Positions 9,276-18,133 of a stretch of 64,000 bases of DNA are shown here, in pieces. The DNA comes from Peteryoungia aggregata LMG 23059 (GTDB lineage Bacteria > Pseudomonadota > Alphaproteobacteria > Rhizobiales > Rhizobiaceae). The notes beneath the pieces were generated by a model. That model did not search any database, was not told the origin of the DNA, and saw only the letters and a list, made by a program, of their open reading frames with translations. The DNA lies in assembly GCF_030814435.1 (NCBI RefSeq), contig NZ_JAUSUW010000005.1:124001-188000 (forward strand), given 5' to 3'. Position numbers and translations under genes: made by a program. How positions within the stretch are numbered: the first letter of the stretch is position 1; every line of letters starts with the position of its first letter.

Positions 9276-9308
9276 GGGTGAGACACTGGCCCCTGCCGGT
9301 TTCGCCGC

Positions 9309-9665
9309 CTAGATGGACACGAGGTTGCACGGGTCCCGGTGGAAATTGCGGAAATAGGCGGTGATCTGTGCGACCGTGTTCGTCGTCTGGTCAAACTCTA
9401 GCCCCATCTTTCCTGCCCGGTACCAACGCACCGTGCATTCCATATGTCCAAGTTCGGCGCAGTATACAGAAACGGTCGCCCCGCGTTTGGCTTCGATCCA
9501 GCCCTCAAGGTGGATGGCCATGCCGGACTTTGAGATATCGAGAACGCGCATGGTGAGCTTCTGCCCAATGAATTCAAGAGTGCCCCTGATGTGACAGCGA
9601 ATCCTCTGACTGCGCCGACCGTCCGTGCTTAATTTGGCTGCAAGCATCTTTATGCGCTCCGTCAA
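9309..9665 (-). CDS. single-domain PilZ protein
   Basis: A 118-residue stand-alone PilZ domain, the c-di-GMP receptor fold. The RxxxR motif is R17-R21 (RRSQR) and the second motif (D/N)xSxxG is DISKSG at 43-48, so both ligand-binding motifs are intact. The C-terminus reads AYFRNFH, nearly the same as in the neighbouring PilZ protein, which points to duplication. The start could also be the Met seven residues in. Output partner unknown; flagella, cellulose or surface polysaccharide control are typical of rhizobial PilZ proteins. Confidence 0.85.
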   Translation of the reverse strand: MTERIKMLAAKLSTDGRRSQRIRCHIRGTLEFIGQKLTMRVLDISKSGMAIHLEGWIEAKRGATVSVYCAELGHMECTVRWYRAGKMGLEFDQTTNTVAQITAYFRNFHRDPCNLVSI

Positions 9666-9818
9666 AATGACTGAATGAAACGCAGAAAGCCTCGGCCAGG
9701 CGCCTTAACGGCATCTGGCCAAGTTCGTTAAAATGCGAGCAGTGGCCCTAGGAGAAATGAGGTATTTGGCCGGTTATCCCCGCGATTTACCGTTAACCGG
9801 GGCGGGCCCCCAGCCGTT

Positions 9819-10154
9819 TCAGCCCCGCAGGACGGGCCGGATCTCCTGATGGAAATGGCGGAAGTAGGCCGCGACCTTGGCGATCGAGTTGCTGTTGGGT
9901 CGGAACATGATGCCAACGCGTCCGCCATAGTTCCAACGGACGACGCCTTCGAGGTGGCCGATGTCGTCGTTTTCGATGGTGACCTGGCTGCCGGCGGCGG
10001 CGGTCAGCTTGGTCGCGAGTTCGAGCGCAAGGCCCGTGCGCGAGATGTTGATCACCCGTCCGTCCGCCACCTGCTTGAAGTAGTGGATCTTGCTGTCGAG
10101 CCGGCACCGGCTGCGAGGCGATTTGCGGACATCCATTCCAAGATTATTGCTCAT
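9819..10154 (-). CDS. single-domain PilZ protein (paralogue)
   Basis: A 111-residue PilZ domain with RKSPR (R10-R14) and NISRTG (36-41), so c-di-GMP binding is predicted. The start is the Met of MSNNLG, because AGGA lies at good spacing ahead of it; the longer frame upstream adds a run of unlikely hydrophobic residues. It ends AYFRHFHQE, matching its neighbour AYFRNFH. The two genes are separated by about 150 bases, so separate promoters are possible. Confidence 0.85.
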   Translation of the reverse strand: MSNNLGMDVRKSPRSRCRLDSKIHYFKQVADGRVINISRTGLALELATKLTAAAGSQVTIENDDIGHLEGVVRWNYGGRVGIMFRPNSNSIAKVAAYFRHFHQEIRPVLRG

Positions 10155-10246
10155 GCTTATCGTCCTGAAGAACAACCATTGCAGGAGCATAGTGCCGATC
10201 TGTGAGGTTCGGCTAAAACAATTCGTTAGAATTCAATGGATCGCCT

Positions 10247-10708
10247 TCAAAGTCCTACATTGGGTCGTTCGATCACCTCGCGCAGCGCAAAGCTGGAATT
10301 GATCTTCACGACATGCGGAAGCGCCGAGAGCCAGTCGCGATGGATCCGCTCGTAGTCTTCGAGGTCCTTCGCCGCGACCCGCAGGATGTAGTCGTATTCG
10401 CCCGACATCAGGTAGCAGACGAGCACATTGGGACAGCGCTTCACGGCCGATTCGAACTCGGTCAGCGTCTTGGCGAACTGGCCTGACAGCGAGATATGCA
10501 CGATGACCATCATCTTGTAGTCGATCGCCTTGTGCGAAAGGCGGGCATGGTAGCCGCTGATCACACCTGCCTTTTCCAGCATGTCGTGCCGCCGCGAGCA
10601 GGCGGATGGCGACAGGCCCACCTTCTCGGCAAGCTCCGCATTGGTCATCCGGCCATTCTCCTGAAGCGCCTTCAGAATGGCACGATCGATGGCATCCAGT
10701 TCCGCCAT
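10247..10708 (-). CDS. Lrp/AsnC-family transcriptional regulator
   Basis: A 153-residue feast/famine regulator. The helix-turn-helix reads [20 protein letters not shown]; the C-terminal RAM ligand-binding domain includes [17 protein letters not shown], a typical effector-binding block. It is divergent from alanine dehydrogenase with a 158-base gap. This arrangement is well known for AldR-type regulators, which activate ald in response to alanine, so that role is the likely one here. The start is at MAELDAID; the preceding residues are basic and not conserved in the family. Confidence 0.88.
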   Translation of the reverse strand: MAELDAIDRAILKALQENGRMTNAELAEKVGLSPSACSRRHDMLEKAGVISGYHARLSHKAIDYKMMVIVHISLSGQFAKTLTEFESAVKRCPNVLVCYLMSGEYDYILRVAAKDLEDYERIHRDWLSALPHVVKINSSFALREVIERPNVGL

Positions 10709-10866
10709 TCGTAGCTTTCTCCGTTTTGCGGCCTCCTGACGCAAGAAGCTGCGAATTGCATCGCGCCGCAGCCCTCACTTTGCAAGGACATTTTGCGGCA
10801 ACAATGTTTCAATTTTCGTATCTGAAGCGACAAGCGGCGCGAAGCCGCCGGATGAGAGGAACGAGA

Positions 10867-11985
10867 ATGCGCGTCGGTTGCCCCAAGGAAATCAAGAACC
10901 ACGAATACCGCGTCGGCCTGACGCCGGGAGCGGTCCGCGAATACGTGGCCCATGGCCATGATGTCCTGATCGAAACGGGGGCAGGTGCCGGCATCGGCGC
11001 CGACGACCACGCCTATGTCGCCGCTGGCGCGAAGATCGCAGCCACAGCCAAGGACGTGTTCGAAAAGTCCGACATGATCGTCAAGGTCAAGGAACCGCAG
11101 CCGTCGGAATGGGTGCAGCTGCGCGAAGGCCAGATCCTCTACACCTATCTGCATCTCGCGCCCGATCCGGAACAGACCAAGGGCCTGATCGAGTCCGGCG
11201 TCACGGCCATTGCCTATGAAACCGTGACCGACGAGCGCGGAGGCCTGCCGCTGTTGGCCCCGATGTCGGAAGTGGCGGGCCGTCTCGCGATCCAGGCGGG
11301 TGCGACGGCTCTGCAGAAGGCCCATGGCGGCCGTGGCATCCTGCTCGGCGGTGTGCCCGGCGTATTGCCGGCCAAGGTCACCGTGATCGGCGGCGGCGTC
11401 GTCGGCCTGCATGCGGCCAAGATGGCGGTTGGCCTTGGTGCCGATGTCACCATCCTCGACCGCTCGCTGCCGCGCCTGCGCCAGCTCGACGATATCTTCG
11501 GCGGTCGAGTCCACACCGTCTACTCCACCATCGATGCGCTTGAGCAGGAATGCTTCTCCGCCGACCTCGTCATCGGTGCCGTGCTGATCCCGGGCGCTGC
11601 TGCGCCTAAGCTCGTGACCCGCGAAATGCTGTCGGGCATGAAGAAGGGCGCTGTTGTCGTCGACGTCGCCATCGACCAGGGCGGCTGCTTCGAAACCTCC
11701 CACGCAACCACCCATTCCGACCCGACCTATGTCGTCGATGGTGTCGTGCATTACTGCGTGGCCAACATGCCGGGTGCGGTTCCGATCACGTCTGCCCACG
11801 CGCTCAACAATGCGACGCTGGTCCATGGTCTGGCTCTTGCCGATCGTGGTCTGCGCGCGATTGCCGAGGATCGCCATCTGCGCAACGGCCTGAACGTGCA
11901 CAAGGGCCGCATCACCAACAAGCCGGTGGCCGATGCCCTGGGCTATCCGGCCCATGCGCCGGAATCCGTGCTGAACGTAGCGTAA
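10867..11985 (+). CDS. ald: alanine dehydrogenase
   Basis: A 372-residue protein, the family's usual length (about 371). It begins [20 protein letters not shown], with the pyruvate-binding Arg in this block. [10 protein letters not shown] holds the catalytic His, the Rossmann NAD motif is [15 protein letters not shown], and [13 protein letters not shown] and [15 protein letters not shown] are family signature blocks. It interconverts L-alanine and pyruvate plus ammonium with NAD. ATG is preceded by GAGGAACGAG. Controlled probably by the divergent Lrp-type gene. In rhizobia this enzyme matters for alanine use and for bacteroid ammonium and alanine balance. Confidence 0.97.
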   Translation: MRVGCPKEIKNHEYRVGLTPGAVREYVAHGHDVLIETGAGAGIGADDHAYVAAGAKIAATAKDVFEKSDMIVKVKEPQPSEWVQLREGQILYTYLHLAPDPEQTKGLIESGVTAIAYETVTDERGGLPLLAPMSEVAGRLAIQAGATALQKAHGGRGILLGGVPGVLPAKVTVIGGGVVGLHAAKMAVGLGADVTILDRSLPRLRQLDDIFGGRVHTVYSTIDALEQECFSADLVIGAVLIPGAAAPKLVTREMLSGMKKGAVVVDVAIDQGGCFETSHATTHSDPTYVVDGVVHYCVANMPGAVPITSAHALNNATLVHGLALADRGLRAIAEDRHLRNGLNVHKGRITNKPVADALGYPAHAPESVLNVA

Positions 11986-12052
11986 GGCCGCATTCTCCGG
12001 TCGCCTCACCTTGCGTCAGGTCCGCGACTATCTCGTGTAACGCCGCTGATCC

Positions 12053-12084
12053 GGGCCGGCCTTCCCCTTGGCCGGCCCGTTTTT
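12053..12084 (+). terminator. intrinsic terminator after ald
   Basis: GGGCCGGCC and GGCCGGCCC form a 9-bp GC stem around an 8-base loop, followed by GTTTTT. It lies about 70 bases after the ald stop and just ahead of the convergent DUF1203 gene end. Confidence 0.85.
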
Positions 12085-12094
12085 GTCTGTGCTA

Positions 12095-12562
12095 TCAGCT
12101 CCGCTCGATCCGGCACTGATAGCAGTTGTTGCGGGCCGAGCGGACATGCAGATAGGCGATCTCCGGATTGGAGAAGAGCTCTTCGGCGCGCTTGGTGATC
12201 CCCTGCGTTTCCACCACGCCGCCGCTGCCATAGACAATGCGGTCGTCGTGGCCATATCCGCGCACGATGTAGTCGGGGCTATCGAGCATGGTGGGCAGAA
12301 CGTCTGCCGCCTCGTAGCGCGGGCAGGCTTCTGCATGCAGGAAGATCGGACCTGTCTCGGCATAGGGCTGGAGCGTCGGGAAGGGGCGGTAGGCGAGGGT
12401 CAGATAAGGCTCTCCCGACGCGATTGGTCCGAGGCAATGGCGGCAGGGATAGCCGCCGGGCGAGATGCGCTGCTCCGGGGCAAGGCCATAGGCATCGGAG
12501 GCACCCTCCCGGTAGGCGGCGGCATCTGCGGACGGCATGGGGACGAAGTGGACGGCTGTCAT
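12095..12562 (-). CDS. DUF1203-family protein
   Basis: A 155-residue cytoplasmic protein with four conserved Cys and His groups: YPCRHCLGPI near residue 40, HAEACPRY near 85, and NNCYQCRIE at the C-terminus. This pattern and the YLTLAYRPFPTLQPYAETGPIF block match DUF1203, a family of unknown function. The paired CxxC motifs suggest a metal site. The start is the second of two close ATG codons, seven to eight bases after AGGAGA. Confidence 0.8.
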   Translation of the reverse strand: MTAVHFVPMPSADAAAYREGASDAYGLAPEQRISPGGYPCRHCLGPIASGEPYLTLAYRPFPTLQPYAETGPIFLHAEACPRYEAADVLPTMLDSPDYIVRGYGHDDRIVYGSGGVVETQGITKRAEELFSNPEIAYLHVRSARNNCYQCRIERS

Positions 12563-12722
12563 GGACATCTCTCCTGAGGTTGGATGCCGCATTTTCATCT
12601 CAGCCGCTCCAAAGCTGCCACCCGATTCCTGCGCGGTGAGATGTTGTCAAAAATGGCGTTTTTCTCTCGCTTAACCTCTGCGGTAGATACTGGGGCGACA
12701 ACAGATCGGGTAAGGGGCTCCC

Positions 12723-13655
12723 ATGACTTCTTTCAAGTCCGCCGCGGCGGCCGTGCTGGCATTCTCCGCCACATGTCTCTTCCAGCCATCCATGGCAGCC
12801 CGGGCGGCCGAGCTGACCGCAGAGCAGGTCGAGGAAGGCCAGAGATTCGTCGTCAACAACGCGATCTTCATCCTCTTCCATGAGGCGGGCCACATGCTGG
12901 TCTCGGAATTCAACCTGCCGGTGCTCGGCCGTGAGGAGGATGCCGTGGATGCGCTCTCCTCCGTCTTGTTGCTCGGCGCCGAGGACGAGGACCTCTACAC
13001 CACCATGCAGGACAGTGCCGATGGCTGGTTCCTGCTGGATGAAGCCAAGGAAGACGGCCCGCAGGAGGATGACTTCATGGGCACGCATGGCCTGGATCGC
13101 CAGCGCGCCTATGCGATCGTCTGCATGATGACGGGTGCGAATGCCGAGTTCTTCAAGGAATTCGCCGACTCGCTCGAATTTCCCGCCGAACGACGCGAGG
13201 AATGTCTCTTCGAATACCAGAAGGCCCGCGACAGCTGGATGAGCCTTCTCGCCGCCAACATGAAGGAGGGCGCCAAGACCAAATTCGAGGTGACTTACGA
13301 GCCCGCCGGCAATGAGGATCTGCAGGGTTTTGCCGATCTGCTGAAGAGTGCCGGCGCGCTGGAAACGATCGCCAACGTCTTCGGTGAAGGCTACAATCTG
13401 AAGGACGGCATCAAGATCACCGGCAAGACCTGTGGCACCGAAAACGCCTTCTGGTATGCAGGTGGCCGCGAGATCACCTATTGCTACGAAATGGCAGCCT
13501 TCCATGCCGGGCTGATCTCCACCTGGTTCGAAAACCAGACCGCTGGCGGAGAGGATGCCAGCGGCGAAGAGGATGCCAGTGGCGAAGAAGTGGCTGACGA
13601 GACCTCCGAAGAAGAAACCGAAGCCACAAGCGTCAAGCTGAAGAAGAAGGACTGA
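12723..13655 (+). CDS. exported DUF4344 metallopeptidase-like protein
   Basis: A 310-residue protein with a signal peptide (cut near AARAAE). The HEAGH motif (residues about 57-61, in ILFHEAGHMLVSEFNLPVLG) is a zinc-peptidase HExxH, followed by the EEDAVDALSS block that characterises DUF4344, a putative metallopeptidase family. The C-terminus is a highly acidic Ala/Ser/Glu repeat region (EDASGEEDASGEE) ending in basic LKKKD. The proteolytic role is inferred from the motif alone. The gene stands alone, with AAGGGG before ATG, and is convergent with the sseA-GNAT gene 10 bases away. Confidence 0.82.
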   Translation: MTSFKSAAAAVLAFSATCLFQPSMAARAAELTAEQVEEGQRFVVNNAIFILFHEAGHMLVSEFNLPVLGREEDAVDALSSVLLLGAEDEDLYTTMQDSADGWFLLDEAKEDGPQEDDFMGTHGLDRQRAYAIVCMMTGANAEFFKEFADSLEFPAERREECLFEYQKARDSWMSLLAANMKEGAKTKFEVTYEPAGNEDLQGFADLLKSAGALETIANVFGEGYNLKDGIKITGKTCGTENAFWYAGGREITYCYEMAAFHAGLISTWFENQTAGGEDASGEEDASGEEVADETSEEETEATSVKLKKKD

Positions 13656-13665
13656 GCGACGGCTC

Positions 13666-15090
13666 TCAGCCGTCCCGCTTCATCAGCGCCAACAGTTCCT
13701 GGTCGGTCAGCGGATCGACCAGGGCGTCGTAAGTGCCGACCGGCGAAAAACCGAATTGCTGGTAGAGCTGCAGTGCGCGGGGATGGTCAAGCGAATTGGT
13801 GGTGACGGTTACCGTCTTCGGATTGGTGGCCCAGGCGGCATAGAGACACTGCAGCAGGAACCACTTGCCGATTCCAAGCCCCAGCGCATGCTCGAAAAGG
13901 CCGAAATAGGAGAGTTCTACAAGGTCGTCGCTTTCCTGCGACAGCTCGTAGAAGCCGGCCGGCGCCCCATTTACATAGAGAACCGAGATCGACACCTTCT
14001 GATGATGGATGATCGCCTTCAGCTGGTCGTCGGGCAGACGCAACCGCTCGTACCAATGCCAGCGGGCGCCGACCTGGCGATGCAGGAAGCGGTAGAAGGG
14101 GAGCGGGATCTCATGCGTGCGCATGATCGCGGTCTGGATATTGACCGGAACCGGCAGGCTGGATTTCGGCGGTGCGGTCATTTCCAGCCGCGTGACATGG
14201 GCGGTCAGCGGCCCTGATGTCTTCGAGGCGAGCGGTTCGGCAGGGCCTGTCACGACGGGGGTGTCGGTCTTCGAGCCCCATTCCGACCAGGAGCCGTCAT
14301 AGAGCGAATTGTCGGTATGCCCGAGGCTCTCCAGCGCCAGCGTCACGACCGCTGCCGTCACGCCCGAGCCGCAAGAGGTCACCACGGGATTGTTGAGGTC
14401 GATGCCCGCATTGGTGAAGATCGAGCGCAGCGTCGCGAGATCCTTGAGGCGACCGTTTTCAGACAGCGAGGCTGCGGGTACGCTGCGCGAACCCGGAACA
14501 TGGCCGGATCGCATGCCGGCGCGGGGTTCGGGCTCTTCGCCGGTGAAGCGTCCGGCGGGGCGAGCATCGGCGATCTGCTTGTCGCCCTCGTCGGCAATGG
14601 CCGACATCTGGTCGAAGGAGGTGAGTTTGGCCCGGTCGAAATGTGCTTCGAAGGTGACGGGTGCCGGTTCCGGCAGGTCGGTTTCGAGCTTGCGGCCCTC
14701 CGCCTTCCAGCCGTCGATGCCGCCGTCGAGCACATAGACGCGGCGCGCGCCCATGACACGGAACATCCACCAGACGCGCGGGGCGGAGAAGAAGCCGGGA
14801 CCGTCATAGACGACGATCGTATCCTCGGCGGAAATGCCGAGCTGACCGACGGCCTGGGCGAAGAAGGAGGGCGAGGGCAGGGAATGGGGCAGGCCCGTCG
14901 ACGTATCGGCGATCACGTCCTGATCGAAGAAGACGGCGCCGGGGATATGGCCGGAGGCATATTCGACGGCGCCGTTGCGGTTATGCGCCGGCAGATACCA
15001 GGAGGCATCGACAAGTTTGAATCCGGGCGCCCCGAGGTTCTTTTCGACCCAATCCGCCGAAACGACGAAACGGCTTCTTTCACCCGACAT
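13666..15090 (-). CDS. sseA: 3-mercaptopyruvate sulfurtransferase fused to a GNAT acetyltransferase
   Basis: Residues 1-290 are a two-domain rhodanese. The first, inactive domain has SGHIPGAVFFDQD; the second has the catalytic Cys240 in CGSGVTA, the form typical of mercaptopyruvate sulfurtransferase. After a ~15-residue linker, residues 304-474 are a GNAT domain with the acetyl-CoA loop LGLGIGKWF and LYQQFGF. The frame is continuous. An internal ATG at residue 304 could also start a separate GNAT protein, as free-standing GNAT genes often do. Last gene of a cysK-alaX-sseA run with gaps of 20 and 27 bases, so a cysteine and sulfur-transfer operon is likely. Confidence 0.88.
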   Translation of the reverse strand: MSGERSRFVVSADWVEKNLGAPGFKLVDASWYLPAHNRNGAVEYASGHIPGAVFFDQDVIADTSTGLPHSLPSPSFFAQAVGQLGISAEDTIVVYDGPGFFSAPRVWWMFRVMGARRVYVLDGGIDGWKAEGRKLETDLPEPAPVTFEAHFDRAKLTSFDQMSAIADEGDKQIADARPAGRFTGEEPEPRAGMRSGHVPGSRSVPAASLSENGRLKDLATLRSIFTNAGIDLNNPVVTSCGSGVTAAVVTLALESLGHTDNSLYDGSWSEWGSKTDTPVVTGPAEPLASKTSGPLTAHVTRLEMTAPPKSSLPVPVNIQTAIMRTHEIPLPFYRFLHRQVGARWHWYERLRLPDDQLKAIIHHQKVSISVLYVNGAPAGFYELSQESDDLVELSYFGLFEHALGLGIGKWFLLQCLYAAWATNPKTVTVTTNSLDHPRALQLYQQFGFSPVGTYDALVDPLTDQELLALMKRDG

Positions 15091-15117
15091 GCACTTCTCC
15101 CGTAGTGTTCCTATGGC

Positions 15118-15849
15118 TTAGGTCTCCGGGGCTCCAAAGCGAATGCGGAACCGGCGGTTCTCCTTGCCCTTCTTTTCGATCTTGGCGATATGAATCGCAC
15201 CGACCTCCTGGGTCTCCGAAACATGTGTGCCCCCGCAGGGCTGGCTGTCAACGGCGGAGTTCTCGCCGATACAGACCAAGGACACCCGACCAAGGCCGAC
15301 GGGCGGGCGAACATTCTTCGACTTGACGATGCCGGGGTTCGCCGCAAGCTCCTCGTCGGTGATCCACTGGAGATAAACGGGATGGTTCTCGCCGACGAGT
15401 TTCATCAGGTCTGCCGTCACCTGATCCTTGTCGATGGTCTCGCCCATGTCGAAATCGACCCGGCTTTCCTCTTCGCCAACAGCAGCACCCGTGATCGGAT
15501 AGGAACAGACGACGGAAAGCAGGTGGCAGGCGGTGTGCATGCGCATGAGCTTGTAGCGGCGCGGCCAGTCGACATGCAGCACAAGCTTTTCACCGACCAA
15601 AGGCAGGGGCTCGCCGTCTACAGGGCGATGCAGGATCACGTCCTTGGTGGCGCCGTGGCGGGTTTCTCCGAGCTGGATGTGGCTGCCATCCTCGCGCTCG
15701 AAAAAGCCGGTGTCACCCGGCTGGCCGCCGGAGGCGGCATAAAAGCAGGTCTGATCGAGTTCGACCGCGCCATCGTCATGCACGGATATGACCACCGCCT
15801 CCGCCGTCGAGAGATAAAAATCGTCGCGGTAGAGGGCGATGGTGGTCAT
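15118..15849 (-). CDS. alaX: alanyl-tRNA editing protein AlaX
   Basis: A 243-residue free-standing editing domain related to the C-terminal half of alanyl-tRNA synthetase. The four zinc ligands are visible: H105 and H109 in HTACH, and C205 and H209 in CGGTH. FYAASGGQPGDTG is the conserved glycine-rich block. It hydrolyses mischarged Ser-tRNA(Ala) (and possibly Gly). The length fits AlaX-M/L forms. Its place between cysK and sseA in one operon may reflect a link to serine/cysteine metabolism, since serine is the mischarged amino acid and also the cysteine precursor; this is inference. Confidence 0.92.
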   Translation of the reverse strand: MTTIALYRDDFYLSTAEAVVISVHDDGAVELDQTCFYAASGGQPGDTGFFEREDGSHIQLGETRHGATKDVILHRPVDGEPLPLVGEKLVLHVDWPRRYKLMRMHTACHLLSVVCSYPITGAAVGEEESRVDFDMGETIDKDQVTADLMKLVGENHPVYLQWITDEELAANPGIVKSKNVRPPVGLGRVSLVCIGENSAVDSQPCGGTHVSETQEVGAIHIAKIEKKGKENRRFRIRFGAPET

Positions 15850-15869
15850 GGCAGTGCTTTCGATGGATA

Positions 15870-16907
15870 TCAGACAGTCTCGAAGGGCAGGTCGAAGGTC
15901 GGACGCTTTTCGAGCCAGGCCGGAACCGGCAGACCCTTCGAGCGCAGGAAGTCCGGGTTGTAGAGCTTCGACTGGTAGCGGTTGCCATAGTCGCAGAGGA
16001 TCGTCACGATCGTGTGGCCGGGGCCGAGATCCCGGGCCAGACGCATGGCGCCGGCGATGTTGATACCCGAGGAGCCGCCGAGGCAGATGCCCTCGTTTTC
16101 GACGATGTCGAAGACGATGTCGAGCGCTTCGGAATCGGGGATCTGATAGGCGAAATCGGGCGTGAAGCCTTCGAGATTGGCGGTGATGCGGCCCTGGCCG
16201 ATGCCCTCGGTGATCGAGGAGCCGGAGGATTTCAGCTCGCCATTCTTGTAGTATTCGAAGAGCGCGGCCCCTTCCGGATCGGCAATGCCGATCTTGACGG
16301 AGGGCTTCCTATTGCGAAGGCCCATGCCGGTGCCGGCCAGCGTGCCGCCCGAGCCGACGGCGCAGATGAAGCCGTCGACGGCGCCGCCGGTCTGCTCGAA
16401 GATCTCCTTCGCGGTCGTTGCGATATGGGCGTCGCGGTTGACGGTGTTGTCGAACTGGTTGGCCCAGATCGCCCCGTTCGGCTCGCTCTTCGCAAGCTCG
16501 GCGGCGAGACGCCCGGAAATCTTCACATAGTTGTTCGGGTTCTTGTAAGGCACCGCCGGCACTTCGACGAGCTCGGCGCCGAGCAGCTTCAGCGCGTCCT
16601 TCTTTTCCTGGCTCTGGGTCTCCGGGATGACGATCACGGTGCGATAGCCGAGCGCTTTCGCCACAAGGGTGAGGCCGATCCCGGTATTGCCTGCCGTGCC
16701 CTCGACGATCACGCCGCCGGGACGCAACAGCCCGCGCCGCTCGGCATCACGGATGATGAAGAGTGCTGCGCGATCCTTCACCGACTGGCCGGGATTGAGG
16801 AATTCGGCCTTGCCGAGAATGGTGCAGCCGGTCGCCTGAGAGGCGCCTTTCAGCCGGATGAGAGGCGTATTGCCGATCGCCTCGAGCACGGAAGGGTGGA
16901 ATGCCAT
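15870..16907 (-). CDS. cysK: cysteine synthase A (O-acetylserine sulfhydrylase)
   Basis: A 345-residue PLP enzyme. Lys44 in NPGQSVKDRAA binds PLP, TAGNTG (71-76) is the asparagine loop, and VGSGGTLAGTG is the phosphate loop. The family form is usually TSGNTG; here Ala replaces Ser, a variant I expect to be shared with close rhizobial relatives. LGGSSGINIAGA is the C-terminal active-site block. It makes cysteine from O-acetylserine and sulfide. First gene of the cysK-alaX-sseA operon. An inverted repeat lies about 75 bases upstream of its start. Confidence 0.95.
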   Translation of the reverse strand: MAFHPSVLEAIGNTPLIRLKGASQATGCTILGKAEFLNPGQSVKDRAALFIIRDAERRGLLRPGGVIVEGTAGNTGIGLTLVAKALGYRTVIVIPETQSQEKKDALKLLGAELVEVPAVPYKNPNNYVKISGRLAAELAKSEPNGAIWANQFDNTVNRDAHIATTAKEIFEQTGGAVDGFICAVGSGGTLAGTGMGLRNRKPSVKIGIADPEGAALFEYYKNGELKSSGSSITEGIGQGRITANLEGFTPDFAYQIPDSEALDIVFDIVENEGICLGGSSGINIAGAMRLARDLGPGHTIVTILCDYGNRYQSKLYNPDFLRSKGLPVPAWLEKRPTFDLPFETV

Positions 16908-16982
16908 GATGTCTGCCTTTTTTGTCTGACGCGGACACTAGAACCAAAAGCGCGGGGAAGAAAACCGGAAAACCACATGAAT

Positions 16983-16998
16983 TTGTCCTTCTGGACAA
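16983..16998 (-). promoter_or_regulatory. inverted repeat upstream of cysK
   Basis: TTGTCC-TTCT-GGACAA is a perfect 6-4-6 inverted repeat about 75 bases before the cysK start codon. The position fits an operator near the promoter. The cognate factor is unknown. Confidence 0.4.
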
Positions 16999-17199
16999 GA
17001 TTATGCGGGCAAAACGGCTGGCGCGGGAATGAACCCGTCTTTTCCGCCTCGGGGACATCAAAGGCAAGGAATGGCTTTTCGCTGTGGGCCAAGCGGAGGG
17101 AAAATGCGTTCGGGGAGGGGTTGCAGCTATTGAGTTCAGGTGTACGATTTAGGTTGTAAATTATGCGTCTGCCGGAAGGTTCTGGGAACTGGGGGGGGA

Positions 17200-18069
17200 A
17201 TGCTGGAGAAGCTGATAGACCTACTGACCAGCGATAAGGTTGACGGTGCAAAGTTACACATCATTCTCATTCTATTGGGATCGATTGTGGTATTCTTTGC
17301 TGAAAAAATTCCTCTGGACGTCGCCGAGCGCGGAGTTGTCCAGATAGCTGGCTTCATTGTTCTGATAGTTGGACTTGGCCTTTTATTCATCTCGACCGTA
17401 GATCGCTTGTTTCGTGTCTCGACCTTGGGTGGTTTGGCGGATGGCATTCTGTCTGGGCTAGTGGCGAGTTCGTTCGTCTCAATTCTGTTCTTTGCGCCCA
17501 GTTCACAGTCAAACGAAGAAGATTTCTTTTTGTACAGGATTTTTTTGGTTGGCGTGTACGGTATGCTCTATGGAGGGCTTATCGGTACATTTACAGTCTT
17601 CTTTGTTTCGCGAACTCATAACATATACAGATTCTTCTCTGCATCGTTGATTTTTTTTGTGTGCTTTGTCTGGGGGGTGAGCTCTTTTGTTTTTCCGAGG
17701 ATGCCTGTTGTCGAATCAGACCCAATAACTATGGGTGAAATTTACCTGATGCATGTTGTGTACATCGTGATCTTTACCGCCGTGCACTCGAAAGGAGTTT
17801 TGATTTTTAAGGAGTTTAGCAGATTCGATGTCTACATCGGGGGCAGTGTGGCGCTCATCTTTGTGTTGGCTGGCGTCAAGGTGAATCATGTCTATCCTGT
17901 CGGCGGGTTCGGTGACGAAAGGATATGGAGCGCCACTTTCTATGTTGACTACAAGCCAAGTTATTACCTTTTTGGTTTGGCAATGGTTGTAATGTTTATG
18001 TACGCGTCACTGAGCATAGTTCGTATATTCCACGAGTTTAAGATGGATAAAATAGAAGGGGTAGATTGA
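17200..18069 (+). CDS. orphan polytopic membrane protein, AT-rich
   Basis: A 289-residue protein with about eight hydrophobic segments (for example LHIILILLGSIVVFFA, FIVLIVGLGLLFI, LVASSFVSILFFA, FFSASLIFFVCFVWG). I do not recognise a family. Base composition is strikingly AT-richer than all neighbours and codon choice includes ttt, aaa, ata and tta codons that are rare elsewhere in the window, so recent acquisition is likely. The ATG follows directly after a run of eight G residues and two A's; the frame is open upstream to a GTG 60 bases earlier, so the G tract could lie inside the coding region. It is a single gene between cysK and phrB. Confidence 0.65.
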   Translation: MLEKLIDLLTSDKVDGAKLHIILILLGSIVVFFAEKIPLDVAERGVVQIAGFIVLIVGLGLLFISTVDRLFRVSTLGGLADGILSGLVASSFVSILFFAPSSQSNEEDFFLYRIFLVGVYGMLYGGLIGTFTVFFVSRTHNIYRFFSASLIFFVCFVWGVSSFVFPRMPVVESDPITMGEIYLMHVVYIVIFTAVHSKGVLIFKEFSRFDVYIGGSVALIFVLAGVKVNHVYPVGGFGDERIWSATFYVDYKPSYYLFGLAMVVMFMYASLSIVRIFHEFKMDKIEGVD

Positions 18070-18133
18070 GTAGGTTCTACGCTACCGCACGCAAACTCCC
18101 AGGGCATGGCGCAAAGGGTCGCCGCTTTCGCCC

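Noticed and set aside
10672-12009. 445-codon frame antisense to ald
   Set aside because: Mirror of ald; residue composition is His/Arg-rich and not protein-like.
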